Below the pieces are notes generated by a model, which did no database searches, was not told the origin of the DNA, and saw nothing but the letters and a program-made list of their open reading frames with translations. Position numbers and translations under genes: made by a program. Shown piece by piece: positions 53,929 through 64,000 of a stretch of DNA of 64,000 nucleotides (positions are counted from its first letter, which is position 1; every line of letters starts with the position of its first letter). The DNA comes from Hippasteria phrygiana (Eukaryota > Echinodermata > Asteroidea > Valvatida > Goniasteridae). The stretch covers positions 186,001 to 250,000 of the forward strand of contig JAZGUH010000536.1 in the NCBI GenBank assembly GCA_037893225.1, read 5' to 3'.

Positions 53929-54455
53929 GTCATACCCCAGGGAATTTGACAGGCATGGAGCAATAAATAGAAGGTAATATGCACACAGATGTTGGCCGGA
54001 AAGAAAATAAACATTGCGAGGTTTGAATTTTCTCCACAAGTTTTAACTCTAAGAAGCCGCCGGTAATTGCAACATGTAGCGCCAGATCTAAGCTATCCAT
54101 ACATGTCAAAAATACTGCATTTGGTTGATATTTCATGCAATTATGAATGAGTAAAGCAAGTCATACCCTGGGGAATTTGACAGGCATGGAGCAATAAATA
54201 AAAGGTAATATGCACACAGATGTTGGCCGGAAAGAAAATAGACATTGCGAGGTTTGAATTTTCTCCACAAGTTTTAACTCTAAGAAGCCGCCGATAATTG
54301 CAACATGTAGCGCCAGATCTAAGCTATCCATACATGTCAAAATTACTGAATTTGGTTGATATTTCATGCAATTATGAATGAGTAAAGCAAGTCCATACCC
54401 CAGGGAATTTGACAGGCATGGAGCAATAAATAAAAGGTAATCTGCACACAGATGG

Positions 54456-57400
54456 TGGCCGGAAAGAAAATAAACATTGCGAGGTTTGAATTTTCTCCAC
54501 AAGTTTTAAATCTAGGAAGCCGCCGATGATTGCAACATGTAGCGCCAGATCTAAGCTATCCATACATGTCAAAATTACTGCATTTGGTTGATATTTCATG
54601 CAATTATGAATGAGTAAAGCAAGTCCATACCCCAGGGAATTTGACAGGCATGGAGCAATAAATAAAAGGTAATCTGCACACAGATGGTGGCCGGGAAGAA
54701 AATAAACATTGCGAGGTTTGAATTTTCTCCACAAGTTTTAACTCTAAGAAGCCGCCGATAATTGCAACATGTAGCGCCAGATCTAAGCTATCCATACATG
54801 TCAAAATTACTGAATTTGGTTGATATTTCATGCAATTATGAATGAGTAAAGCAAGTCATACCCTGGGGAATTTGACAGGCATGGAGCAATAAATAGAAGG
54901 TAATATGCACACAGATGTTGGCCGGAAAGAAAATAAACATTGCGAGGTTTGAATTTTCTCCACAAGTTTGAACTCTAAGAAGCCGCCGATAATTGCAACA
55001 TGTAGCGCCAGATCTAAGCTATCCATACATGTCACAATTACTGAATTTGGTTGATATTTCATGCAATTATGAATGAGTAAAGCAAGTCATACCCAAGGGA
55101 ATTTGACAGGCATGGAGCAATAAATAGAAGGTAATATGCACACAGATGTTGGCCGGAAAGAAAATAAACATTGCGAGGTTTGAATTTTCTCCACAAGTTT
55201 TAACTCTAAGAAGCCGCCGATAATTGCAACATGTAGCGCCAGATCTAAGCTATCCATACATGTCAAAATTACTGAATTTGGTTGATATTTCATGCAATTA
55301 TGAATGAGTAAAGCAAGTCCATACCCCAGGGAATTTGACATGCATGGAGCAATAAATAGACGGTAACATGTACACAGATGTTGGCCGGAAAGAAAATAAA
55401 CATTGCGAGGTTTGAATTTTCTACACAAGTTTTAAATCTAGGAAGCCGCCGATGATTGCAACATGTAGCGCCAGATCTAAGCTATCCATACATGTCAAAA
55501 TTACTGCATTTGGTTGATATTTCATGCAATTATGAATGAGTAAAGCAAGTCCATACCCCAGGGAATTTGACAGGCATGGAGCAATAAATAAAAGGTAATC
55601 TGCACACAGATGGTGGCCGGGAAGAAAATAAACATTGCGAGGTTTGAATTTTCTCCACAAGTGTTAACTCTAAGAAGCCGCCGATAATTGCAACATGTAG
55701 CGCCAGATCTAAGCTATCCATACATGTCAAAATTACTGAATTTGGTTGATATTTCATGCAATTATGAATGAGTAAAGCAAGTCCATACCCCAGGGAATTT
55801 GACAGGCATGGAGCAATAAATAGACGGTAACATGTACACAGATGTTGGCCGGAAAGAAAATAAACATTGCGAGGTTTGAATTTTCTCCACAAGTTTTACC
55901 TCTAAGAAGCCGCCGATAATTGCAACGTGTAGCGCCAGATCTAAGCTATCCATACATGTCAAAATTACTGAATTTGGTTGATATTTCATGCAATTATGAA
56001 TGAGTAAAGCAAGTCCATACCCCAGGGAATTTGACATGCATGGAGCAATAAATAGACGGTAACATGTACACAGATGTTGGCCGGAAAGAAAATAAACATT
56101 GCGAGGTTTGAATTTTCTCCACAAGTTTTAAATCTAGGAAGCCGCCGATGATTGCAACATGTAGCGCCAGATCTAAGCTATCCATACATGTCAAAATTAC
56201 TGCATTTGGTTGATATTTCATGCAATTATGAATGAGTAAAGCAAGTCCATACCCCAGGGAATTTGACAGGCATGGAGCAATAAATAAAAGGTAATCTGCA
56301 CACAGATGGTGGCCGGGAAGAAAATAAACATTGCGAGGTTTGAATTTTCTCCACAAGTTTTAACTCTAAGAAGCCGCCGATAATTGCAACATGTAGCGCC
56401 AGATCTAAGCTATCCATACATGTCAAAATTACTGAATTTGGTTGATATTTCATGCAATTATGAATGAGTAAAGCAAGTCATACCCTGGGGAATTTGACAG
56501 GCATGGAGCAATAAATAGAAGGTAATATGCACACAGATGTTGGCCGGAAAGAAAATAAACATTGCGAGGTTTGAATTTTCTCCACAAGTTTGAACTCTAA
56601 GAAGCCGCCGATAATTGCAACATGTAGCGCCAGATCTAAGCTATCCATACATGTCACAATTACTGAATTTGGTTGATATTTCATGCAATTATGAATGAGT
56701 AAAGCAAGTCATACCCAAGGGAATTTGACAGGCATGGAGCAATAAATAGAAGGTAATATGCACACAGATGTTGGCCGGAAAGAAAATAAACATTGCGAGG
56801 TTTGAATTTTCTCCACAAGTTTTAACTCTAAGAAGCCGCCGATAATTGCAACATGTAGCGCCAGATCTAAGCTATCCATACATGTCAAAATTACTGAATT
56901 TGGTTGATATTTCATGCAATTATGAATGAGTAAAGCAAGTCCATACCCCAGGGAATTTGACATGCATGGAGCAATAAATAGACGGTAACATGTACACAGA
57001 TGTTGGCCGGAAAGAAAATAAACATTGCGAGGTTTGAATTTTCTACACAAGTTTTAAATCTAGGAAGCCGCCGATGATTGCAACATGTAGCGCCAGATCT
57101 AAGCTATCCATACATGTCAAAATTACTGCATTTGGTTGATATTTCATGCAATTATGAATGAGTAAAGCAAGTCCATACCCCAGGGAATTTGACAGGCATG
57201 GAGCAATAAATAAAAGGTAATCTGCACACAGATGGTGGCCGGGAAGAAAATAAACATTGCGAGGTTTGAATTTTCTCCACAAGTGTTAACTCTAAGAAGC
57301 CGCCGATAATTGCAACATGTAGCGCCAGATCTAAGCTATCCATACATGTCAAAATTACTGAATTTGGTTGATATTTCATGCAATTATGAATGAGTAAAGC

Positions 57401-57740
57401 AAGTCCATACCCCAGGGAATTTGACAGGCATGGAGCAATAAATAGACGGTAACATGTACACAGATGTTGGCCGGAAAGAAAATAAACATTGCGAGGTTTG
57501 AATTTTCTCCACAAGTTTTACCTCTAAGAAGCCGCCGATAATTGCAACGTGTAGCGCCAGATCTAAGCTATCCATACATGTCAAAATTACTGAATTTGGT
57601 TGATATTTCATGCAATTATGAATGAGTAAAGCAAGTCCATACCCCAGGGAATTTGACATGCATGGAGCAATAAATAGACGGTAACATGTACACAGATGTT
57701 GGCCGGAAAGAAAATAAACATTGCGAGGTTTGAATTTTCT
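54456..57740. repeat. 1,622-bp tandem duplication (7 monomers)
   Basis: Bases 54,456-56,118 match 56,078-57,740; the match exceeds the offset by about 41 bp. The exchange therefore lies within p38-p78, the conserved part between the left and middle cassettes. The junction monomer S1 has a C left part and an F1 right part. Confidence 0.82.
56013..56244. repeat. Hybrid monomer S1 (C left, F1 right)
   Basis: The header and left cassette match class C (gtccat, p228 T, Lc), while the middle and tail match F1 (ctccacaag, p92 A, p97 G, p110 G, p163 C). It resembles class S but lacks p79 A, which places its breakpoint to the left of p79, whereas in S it lies between p79 and p92. S and S1 are therefore probably independent exchange products of the same two parents. 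Confidence 0.75.
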
Positions 57741-58467
57741 ACACAAGTTTTAACTCTAGGAAGCCGCCGATGATTGCAACATGTAGCGCCAGATCTAAGC
57801 TATCCATACATGTCAAAATTACTGAATTTGGTTGATATTTCATGCAATTATGAATGAGTAAAGCAAGTCATACCCTGGGGAATTTGACAGGCATGGAGCA
57901 ATAAATAAAAGGTAATATGCACACAGATGTTGGCCGGAAAGAAAATAGACATTGCGAGGTTTGAATTTTCTCCACAAGTTTTAACTCTAAGAAGCCGCCG
58001 ATAATTGCAACATGTAGCGCCAGATCTAAGCTATCCATACATGTCAAAATTACTGAATTTGGTTGATATTTCATGCAATTATGAATGAGTAAAGCAAGTC
58101 CATACCCCAGGGAATTTGACAGGCATGGAGCAATAAATAAAAGGTAATCTGCACACAGATGGTGGCCGGAAAGAAAATAAACATTGCGAGGTTTGAATTT
58201 TCTCCACAAGTTTTAAATCTAGGAAGCCGCCGATGATTGCAACATGTAGCGCCAGATCTAAGCTATCCATACATGTCAAAATTACTGCATTTGGTTGATA
58301 TTTCATGCAATTATGAATGAGTAAAGCAAGTCCATACCCCAGGGAATTTGACAGGCATGGAGCAATAAATAAAAGGTAATCTGCACACAGATGGTGGCCG
58401 GGAAGAAAATAAACATTGCGAGGTTTGAATTTTCTCCACAAGTTTTAACTCTAAGAAGCCGCCGATA

Positions 58468-61400
58468 ATTGCAACATGTAGCGCCAGATCTAAGCTATCC
58501 ATACATGTCAAAATTACTGAATTTGGTTGATATTTCATGCAATTATGAATGAGTAAAGCAAGTCATACCCTGGGGAATTTGACAGGCATGGAGCAATAAA
58601 TAGAAGGTAATATGCACACAGATGTTGGCCGGAAAGAAAATAAACATTGCGAGGTTTGAATTTTCTCCACAAGTTTGAACTCTAAGAAGCCGCCGATAAT
58701 TGCAACATGTAGCGCCAGATCTAAGCTATCCATACATGTCACAATTACTGAATTTGGTTGATATTTCATGCAATTATGAATGAGTAAAGCAAGTCATACC
58801 CAAGGGAATTTGACAGGCATGGAGCAATAAATAGAAGGTAATATGCACACAGATGTTGGCCGGAAAGAAAATAAACATTGCGAGGTTTGAATTTTCTCCA
58901 CAAGTTTTAACTCTAAGAAGCCGCCGATAATTGCAACATGTAGCGCCAGATCTAAGCTATCCATACATGTCAAAATTACTGAATTTGGTTGATATTTCAT
59001 GCAATTATGAATGAGTAAAGCAAGTCCATACCCCAGGGAATTTGACATGCATGGAGCAATAAATAGACGGTAACATGTACACAGATGTTGGCCGGAAAGA
59101 AAATAAACATTGCGAGGTTTGAATTTTCTACACAAGTTTTAAATCTAGGAAGCCGCCGATGATTGCAACATGTAGCGCCAGATCTAAGCTATCCATACAT
59201 GTCAAAATTACTGCATTTGGTTGATATTTCATGCAATTATGAATGAGTAAAGCAAGTCCATACCCCAGGGAATTTGACAGGCATGGAGCAATAAATAAAA
59301 GGTAATCTGCACACAGATGGTGGCCGGGAAGAAAATAAACATTGCGAGGTTTGAATTTTCTCCACAAGTGTTAACTCTAAGAAGCCGCCGATAATTGCAA
59401 CATGTAGCGCCAGATCTAAGCTATCCATACATGTCAAAATTACTGAATTTGGTTGATATTTCATGCAATTATGAATGAGTAAAGCAAGTCCATACCCCAG
59501 GGAATTTGACAGGCATGGAGCAATAAATAGACGGTAACATGTACACAGATGTTGGCCGGAAAGAAAATAAACATTGCGAGGTTTGAATTTTCTCCACAAG
59601 TTTTACCTCTAAGAAGCCGCCGATAATTGCAACGTGTAGCGCCAGATCTAAGCTATCCATACATGTCAAAATTACTGAATTTGGTTGATATTTCATGCAA
59701 TTATGAATGAGTAAAGCAAGTCCATACCCCAGGGAATTTGACATGCATGGAGCAATAAATAGACGGTAACATGTACACAGATGTTGGCCGGAAAGAAAAT
59801 AAACATTGCGAGGTTTGAATTTTCTACACAAGTTTTAACTCTAGGAAGCCGCCGATGATTGCAACATGTAGCGCCAGATCTAAGCTATCCATACATGTCA
59901 AAATTACTGAATTTGGTTGATATTTCATGCAATTATGAATGAGTAAAGCAAGTCATACCCCAGGGAATTTGACAGGCATGGAGCAATAAATAGAAGGTAA
60001 TATGCACACAGATGTTGGCCGGAAAGAAAATAAACATTGCGAGGTTTGAATTTTCTCCACAAGTTTTAACTCTAAGAAGCCGCCGATAATTGCAACATGT
60101 AGCGCCAGATCTAAGCTATCCATACATGTCAAAATTACTGCATTTGGTTGATATTTCATGCAATTATGAATGAGTAAAGCAAGTCCATACCCCAGGGAAT
60201 TTGACAGGCATGGAGCAATAAATAGACGGTAACATGTACACAGATGTTGGCCGGAAAGAAAATAAACATTGCGAGGTTTGAATTTTCTCCACAAGTTTTA
60301 ACTCTAAGAAGCCGCCGATAATTGCAACATGTAGCGCCAGATCTAAGCTATCCATACATGTCAAAATTACTGAATTTGGTTGATATTTCATGCAATTATG
60401 AATGAGTAAAGCAAGTCATACCCTGGGGAATTTGACAGGCATGGAGCAATAAATAGAAGGTAATATGCACACAGATGTTGGCCGGAAAGAAAATAAACAT
60501 TGCGAGGTTTGAATTTTCTCCACAAGTTTGAACTCTAAGAAGCCGCCGATAATTGCAACATGTAGCGCCAGATCTAAGCTATCCATACATGTCAAAATTA
60601 CTGAATTTGGTTGATATTTCATGCAATTATGAATGAGTAAAGCAAGTCATACCCAAGGGAATTTGACAGGCATGGAGCAATAAATAGAAGGTAATATGCA
60701 CACAGATGTTGGCCGGAAAGAAAATAAACATTGCGAGGTTTGAATTTTCTCCACAAGTTTTAACTCTAAGAAGCCGCCGATAATTGCAACATGTAGCGCC
60801 AGATCTAAGCTATCCATACATGTCAACATTACTGTATTTGGTTGATATTTCATGCAATTATGAATGAGTAAAGCAAGTCCTTCCCCCTGGGAATTTGACA
60901 TGCATGGAGCAATAAATAGACGGTAATATGCACACAGATGTTGGCCGGAAAGAAAATAAACATTGCGAGGTTTGAATTTTCTCCACAAGTTTTAACTCTG
61001 GGAAGCCGCCGATAATTGCAACATGTAGCGCCAGATCTAAGCTATCCATACATGTCAAAATTACTGAATTTGGTTGATATTTCATGCAATTATGAATGAG
61101 TAAAGCAAGTCCATACCCCAGGGAATTTGACATGCATGGAGCAATAAATAGACGGTAACATGTACACAGATGTTGGCCGGAAAGAAAATAAACATTGCGA
61201 GGTTTGAATTTTCTCCACAAGTTTTACCTCTAAGAAGCCGCCGATAATTGCAACGTGTAGCGCCAGATCTAAGCTATCCATACATGTCAAAATTACTGAA
61301 TTTTGTTGATATTTCATGCAATTATGAATGAGTAAAGCAAGTCCATACCCCAGGGAATTTGACATGCATGGAGCAATAAATAGACGGTAACATGTACACA

Positions 61401-64000
61401 GATGTTGGCCGGAAAGAAAATAAACATTGCGAGGTTTGAATTTTCTACACAAGTTTTAACTCTAGGAAGCCGTCGATGATTGCAACATGTAGCGCCAGAT
61501 CTAAGCTATCCATACATGTCAAAATTACTGAATTTGGTTGATATTTCATGCAATTATGAATGAGTAAAGCAAGTCATACCCTGGGGAATTTGACAGGCAT
61601 GGAGCAATAAATAGAAGGTAATATGCACACAGATGTTGGCCGGAAAGAAAATAAACATTGCGAGGTTTGAATTTTCTCCACAATTTTGAACTCTAAGAAG
61701 CCGCCGATAATTGCAACATGTAGCGCCAGATCTAAGCTATCCATACATGTCACAATTACTGAATTTGGTTGATATTTCATGCAATTATGAATGAGTAAAG
61801 CAAGTCATACCCAAGGGAATTTGACAGGCATGGAGCAATAAATAGAAGGTAATATGCACACAGATGTTGGCCGGAAAGAAAATAAACATTGCGAGGTTTG
61901 AATTTTCTCCACAAGTTTTAACTCTAAGAAGCCGCCGATAATTGCAACATGTAGCGCCAGATCTAAGCTATCCATACATGTCAAAATTACTGAATTTGGT
62001 TGATATTTCATGCAATTATGAATGAGTAAAGCAAGTCCATACCCCAGGGAATTTGACATGCATGGAGCAATAAATAGACGGTAACATGTACACAGATGTT
62101 GGCCGGAAAGAAAATAAACATTGCGAGGTTTGAATTTTCTACACAAGTTTTAAATCTAGGAAGCCGCCGATGATTGCAACATGTAGCGCCAGATCTAAGC
62201 TATCCATACATGTCAAAATTACTGCATTTGGTTGATATTTCATGCAATTATGAATGAGTAAAGCAAGTCCATACCCCAGGGAATTTGACAGGCATGGAGC
62301 AATAAATAAAAGGTAATCTGCACACAGATGGTGGCCGGGAAGAAAATAAACATTGCGAGGTTTGAATTTTCTCCACAAGTGTTAACTCTAAGAAGCCGCC
62401 GATAATTGCAACATGTAGCGCCAGATCTAAGCTATCCATACATGTCAAAATTACTGAATTTGGTTGATATTTCATGCAATTATGAATGAGTAAAGCAAGT
62501 CCATACCCCAGGGAATTTGACAGGCATGGAGCAATAAATAGACGGTAACATGTACACAGATGTTGGCCGGAAAGAAAATAAACATTGCGAGGTTTGAATT
62601 TTCTCCACAAGTTTTACCTCTAAGAAGCCGCCGATAATTGCAACGTGTAGCGCCAGATCTAAGCTATCCATACATGTCAAAATTACTGAATTTGGTTGAT
62701 ATTTCATGCAATTATGAATGAGTAAAGCAAGTCCATACCCCAGGGAATTTGACATGCATGGAGCAATAAATAGACGGTAACATGTACACAGATGTTGGCC
62801 GGAAAGAAAATAAACATTGCGAGGTTTGAATTTTCTACACAAGTTTTAACTCTAGGAAGCCGCCGATGATTGCAACATGTAGCGCCAGATCTAAGCTATC
62901 CATACATGTCAAAATTACTGAATTTGGTTGATATTTCATGCAATTATGAATGAGTAAAGCAAGTCATACCCCAGGGAATTTGACAGGCATGGAGCAATAA
63001 ATAGAAGGTAATATGCACACAGATGTTGGCCGGAAAGAAAATAAACATTGCGAGGTTTGAATTTTCTCCACAAGTTTTAACTCTAAGAAGCCGCCGATAA
63101 TTGCAACATGTAGCGCCAGATCTAAGCTATCCATACATGTCAAAATTACTGCATTTGGTTGATATTTCATGCAATTATGAATGAGTAAAGCAAGTCCATA
63201 CCCCAGGGAATTTGACAGGCATGGAGCAATAAATAGACGGTAACATGTACACAGATGTTGGCCGGAAAGAAAATAAACATTGCGAGGTTTGAATTTTCTC
63301 CACAAGTTTTAACTCTAAGAAGCCGCCGATAATTGCAACATGTAGCGCCAGATCTAAGCTATCCATACATGTCAAAATTACTGAATTTGGTTGATATTTC
63401 ATGCAATTATGAATGAGTAAAGCAAGTCATACCCTGGGGAATTTGACAGGCATGGAGCAATAAATAGAAGGTAATATGCACACAGATGTTGGCCGGAAAG
63501 AAAATAAACATTGCGAGGTTTGAATTTTCTCCACAAGTTTGAACTCTAAGAAGCCGCCGATAATTGCAACATGTAGCGCCAGATCTAAGCTATCCATACA
63601 TGTCAAAATTACTGAATTTGGTTGATATTTCATGCAATTATGAATGAGTAAAGCAAGTCATACCCAAGGGAATTTGACAGGCATGGAGCAATAAATAGAA
63701 GGTAATATGCACACAGATGTTGGCCGGAAAGAAAATAAACATTGCGAGGTTTGAATTTTCTCCACAAGTTTTAACTCTAAGAAGCCGCCGATAATTGCAA
63801 CATGTAGCGCCAGATCTAAGCTATCCATACATGTCAACATTACTGTATTTGGTTGATATTTCATGCAATTATGAATGAGTAAAGCAAGTCCTTCCCCCTG
63901 GGAATTTGACATGCATGGAGCAATAAATAGACGGTAATATGCACACAGATGTTGGCCGGAAAGAAAATAAACATTGCGAGGTTTGAATTTTCTCCACAAG
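58468..64000. repeat. 3,011-bp period tandem copy (13 monomers), open at right
   Basis: Bases 58,468-60,989 match 61,479-64,000. The only difference noticed is 61684 (G to T). C to T at 61473 lies just to the left of the match. The match reaches the window edge, so the true extent is unknown. Confidence 0.82.

Larger units (their letters stand above)
205..63887. repeat. Monomer class key (275 header-phase monomers)
   Basis: Left cassettes: La = p15 G/p17 A; Lc = p17 C, p23 C, p27 T; Lk = p15 A, p24 C, p37 G. Middle: m0 = plain; m1 = p87 G; m2 = p91 C plus p119 G; m3 = p97 G plus p110 G; m4 = p92 A plus m3; m5 = p89 G. Tail: t0 plain; t1 = p157 A, p163 C; t2 = p168 T; t3 = p163 C; t4 = p155 C; t5 = p154 C; t6 = p155 C, p163 T. 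Classes: A Lk,p45G,m1,t0 (A1 t4; A2 t2; A3 p227T); B Lc,m2,t2, some copies t0 (B1 p228T; B2 p92A); C Lc,p228T,p79A,m3 (C1 lacks p79A); D La,m0,p108G,t1; E ctgggg,p55G (E1 p15A); F Lk,m4,t0 (F1 t3); G La,m0,t1; H ctaggg,p159G (H1 ccaggg); I ctaggg,p3C,m5 (I1 p3G,p17T; I2 p3G); J Lc,p228T,p80T,t1; K caaggg,p224T,p40A,p55G,p158A; N La,m3; O caaggg,Lk,p81C,m4,t3 (O1 t4); P La,m0,t4; Q Lc,m0; R ctgggg (R1 m5); S Lc,p228T,p79A,m4,t3; T ccaaaggg,Lk,m1; U La,t3; V Lc,p228T,p80T; W ctgggg,p66C,m5,t5 (W1 lacks p66C); X Lc,m5; Y Lc,p79A,m3; Z Lk,p45G,m0; AA caaggg,t6; BB cttccccctggg,p17C,p228T. Confidence 0.85.
1..64000. repeat. Satellite DNA array, 231/232-bp monomer, 276 full copies
   Basis: The whole window is a head-to-tail satellite. 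The motif TGGAGCAATAAATA (or the variant TGCAGCAATAAATA) recurs every 231 or 232 bases from position 1 to 63916, always in the same orientation. Only n=276 monomers fits 63,915 bases with lengths of 231 or 232, giving 159 of 232 and 117 of 231. The extra base is a C in the header gtccat versus gtcat. Copies differ by a limited set of linked substitutions and are arranged as a higher-order repeat. Both window edges lie inside the array, so its true ends are not visible. No transposon, inversion, microsatellite or unique insert interrupts it. Such arrays are typical of eukaryotic centromeres, pericentromeres or other heterochromatin; which applies here cannot be read from sequence alone. The satellite family is not recognised. 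Confidence 0.99.
53929..64000. repeat. Right-hand block, 43 monomers plus partial BB1
   Basis: Monomer order is D E1 F1 Z W1 M S A B S1 | Z W1 M S A B C | E1 F1 Z W1 M S A B C U Q R1 AA BB1 B1 C | W1 M S A B C U Q R1 AA BB1 (cut at the window edge). The run W1 M S A B recurs four times, spaced 7, 9 and 13 monomers apart. D appears only at the start. The array clearly continues past 64,000. Confidence 0.88.

Noticed and set aside
1..64000. Hundreds of minus-strand open reading frames of 68-120 codons as a multigene family of small cysteine-containing proteins
   Set aside because: They follow the monomer period exactly, overlap each other in different frames, often start at TTG, change length with a single non-coding-like C, and match no domain I know. 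They are by-products of the repeat.
1..64000. CRISPR array
   Set aside because: The repeat unit is 231/232 bp with no short repeat and unique-spacer alternation, and no cas genes are present.
1..64000. Internal subrepeats showing the monomer arose from a shorter unit
   Set aside because: Apart from ACATGT occurring twice and the 9-bp inverted repeat, I found no convincing direct repeat within the monomer.
1..64000. rDNA spacer or telomeric repeat
   Set aside because: No rRNA sequence or telomere-type hexamer run is present; the unit is constant in length and uninterrupted.
1..64000. Naming the species or satellite family
   Set aside because: I do not recognise the monomer. A database search with one monomer would decide; composition alone is not enough.

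Overview
The window is one uninterrupted block of tandem satellite DNA. From the first base to the last it is a head-to-tail array of a 231/232-bp monomer (about 38% GC by hand count of one monomer), all copies in one orientation. No unique flank, transposon, inversion, RNA gene or credible protein gene is visible. Counting from one fixed phase (the TGGAGCAATAAATA motif at base 1) gives 276 complete monomers plus an 85-bp partial copy at the right edge. If 231 and 232 are the only lengths, 159 monomers are 232 bp and 117 are 231 bp. The one-base difference is a single C (gtcat versus gtccat). A BglII hexamer (AGATCT) sits at position 129-134 of the monomer. The array suggests a eukaryotic heterochromatic or centromere-like locus from a long-read assembly. 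I do not recognise the satellite family and cannot name the organism.

Monomers fall into about 30 recurrent classes defined by linked substitutions (key in the monomer entries). The classes recur in a fixed order, so the array is a higher-order repeat (HOR). Using class D (p108 = G, 14 copies) as a bookmark, HOR periods run 12, 12, 13, 12, 17, 67, 23, 10, 10, 10, 23, 12 and 9 monomers, then an open block. The assigned classes reproduce every measured unit length exactly (231 per monomer plus one per extra C).

Layout: 0-16 kb, a 12/13-mer HOR (D E F B C G H I M J K A); 9-24 kb, an I1-O-A1-B2 module amplified in 5-6-mer steps; 24-38 kb, a Q-S-T-C-U-Q-I2-M-V-S module culminating in a 5,327-bp (23-monomer) tandem duplication; 37-49 kb, a 10-mer HOR (F1 Z R1 F1 A1 Y V S A2 B and relatives); 49-64 kb, W1/AA/BB and M-S-A-B-C modules duplicated in 7-, 9-, 12- and 13-monomer steps. 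Several duplications leave hybrid monomers at their junctions, as expected from unequal exchange or replication slippage.

No genes work together here. The possible biology is architectural: near-invariant blocks inside the monomer, an exactly centred 82-bp dyad, and a fine record of how a HOR array expands.
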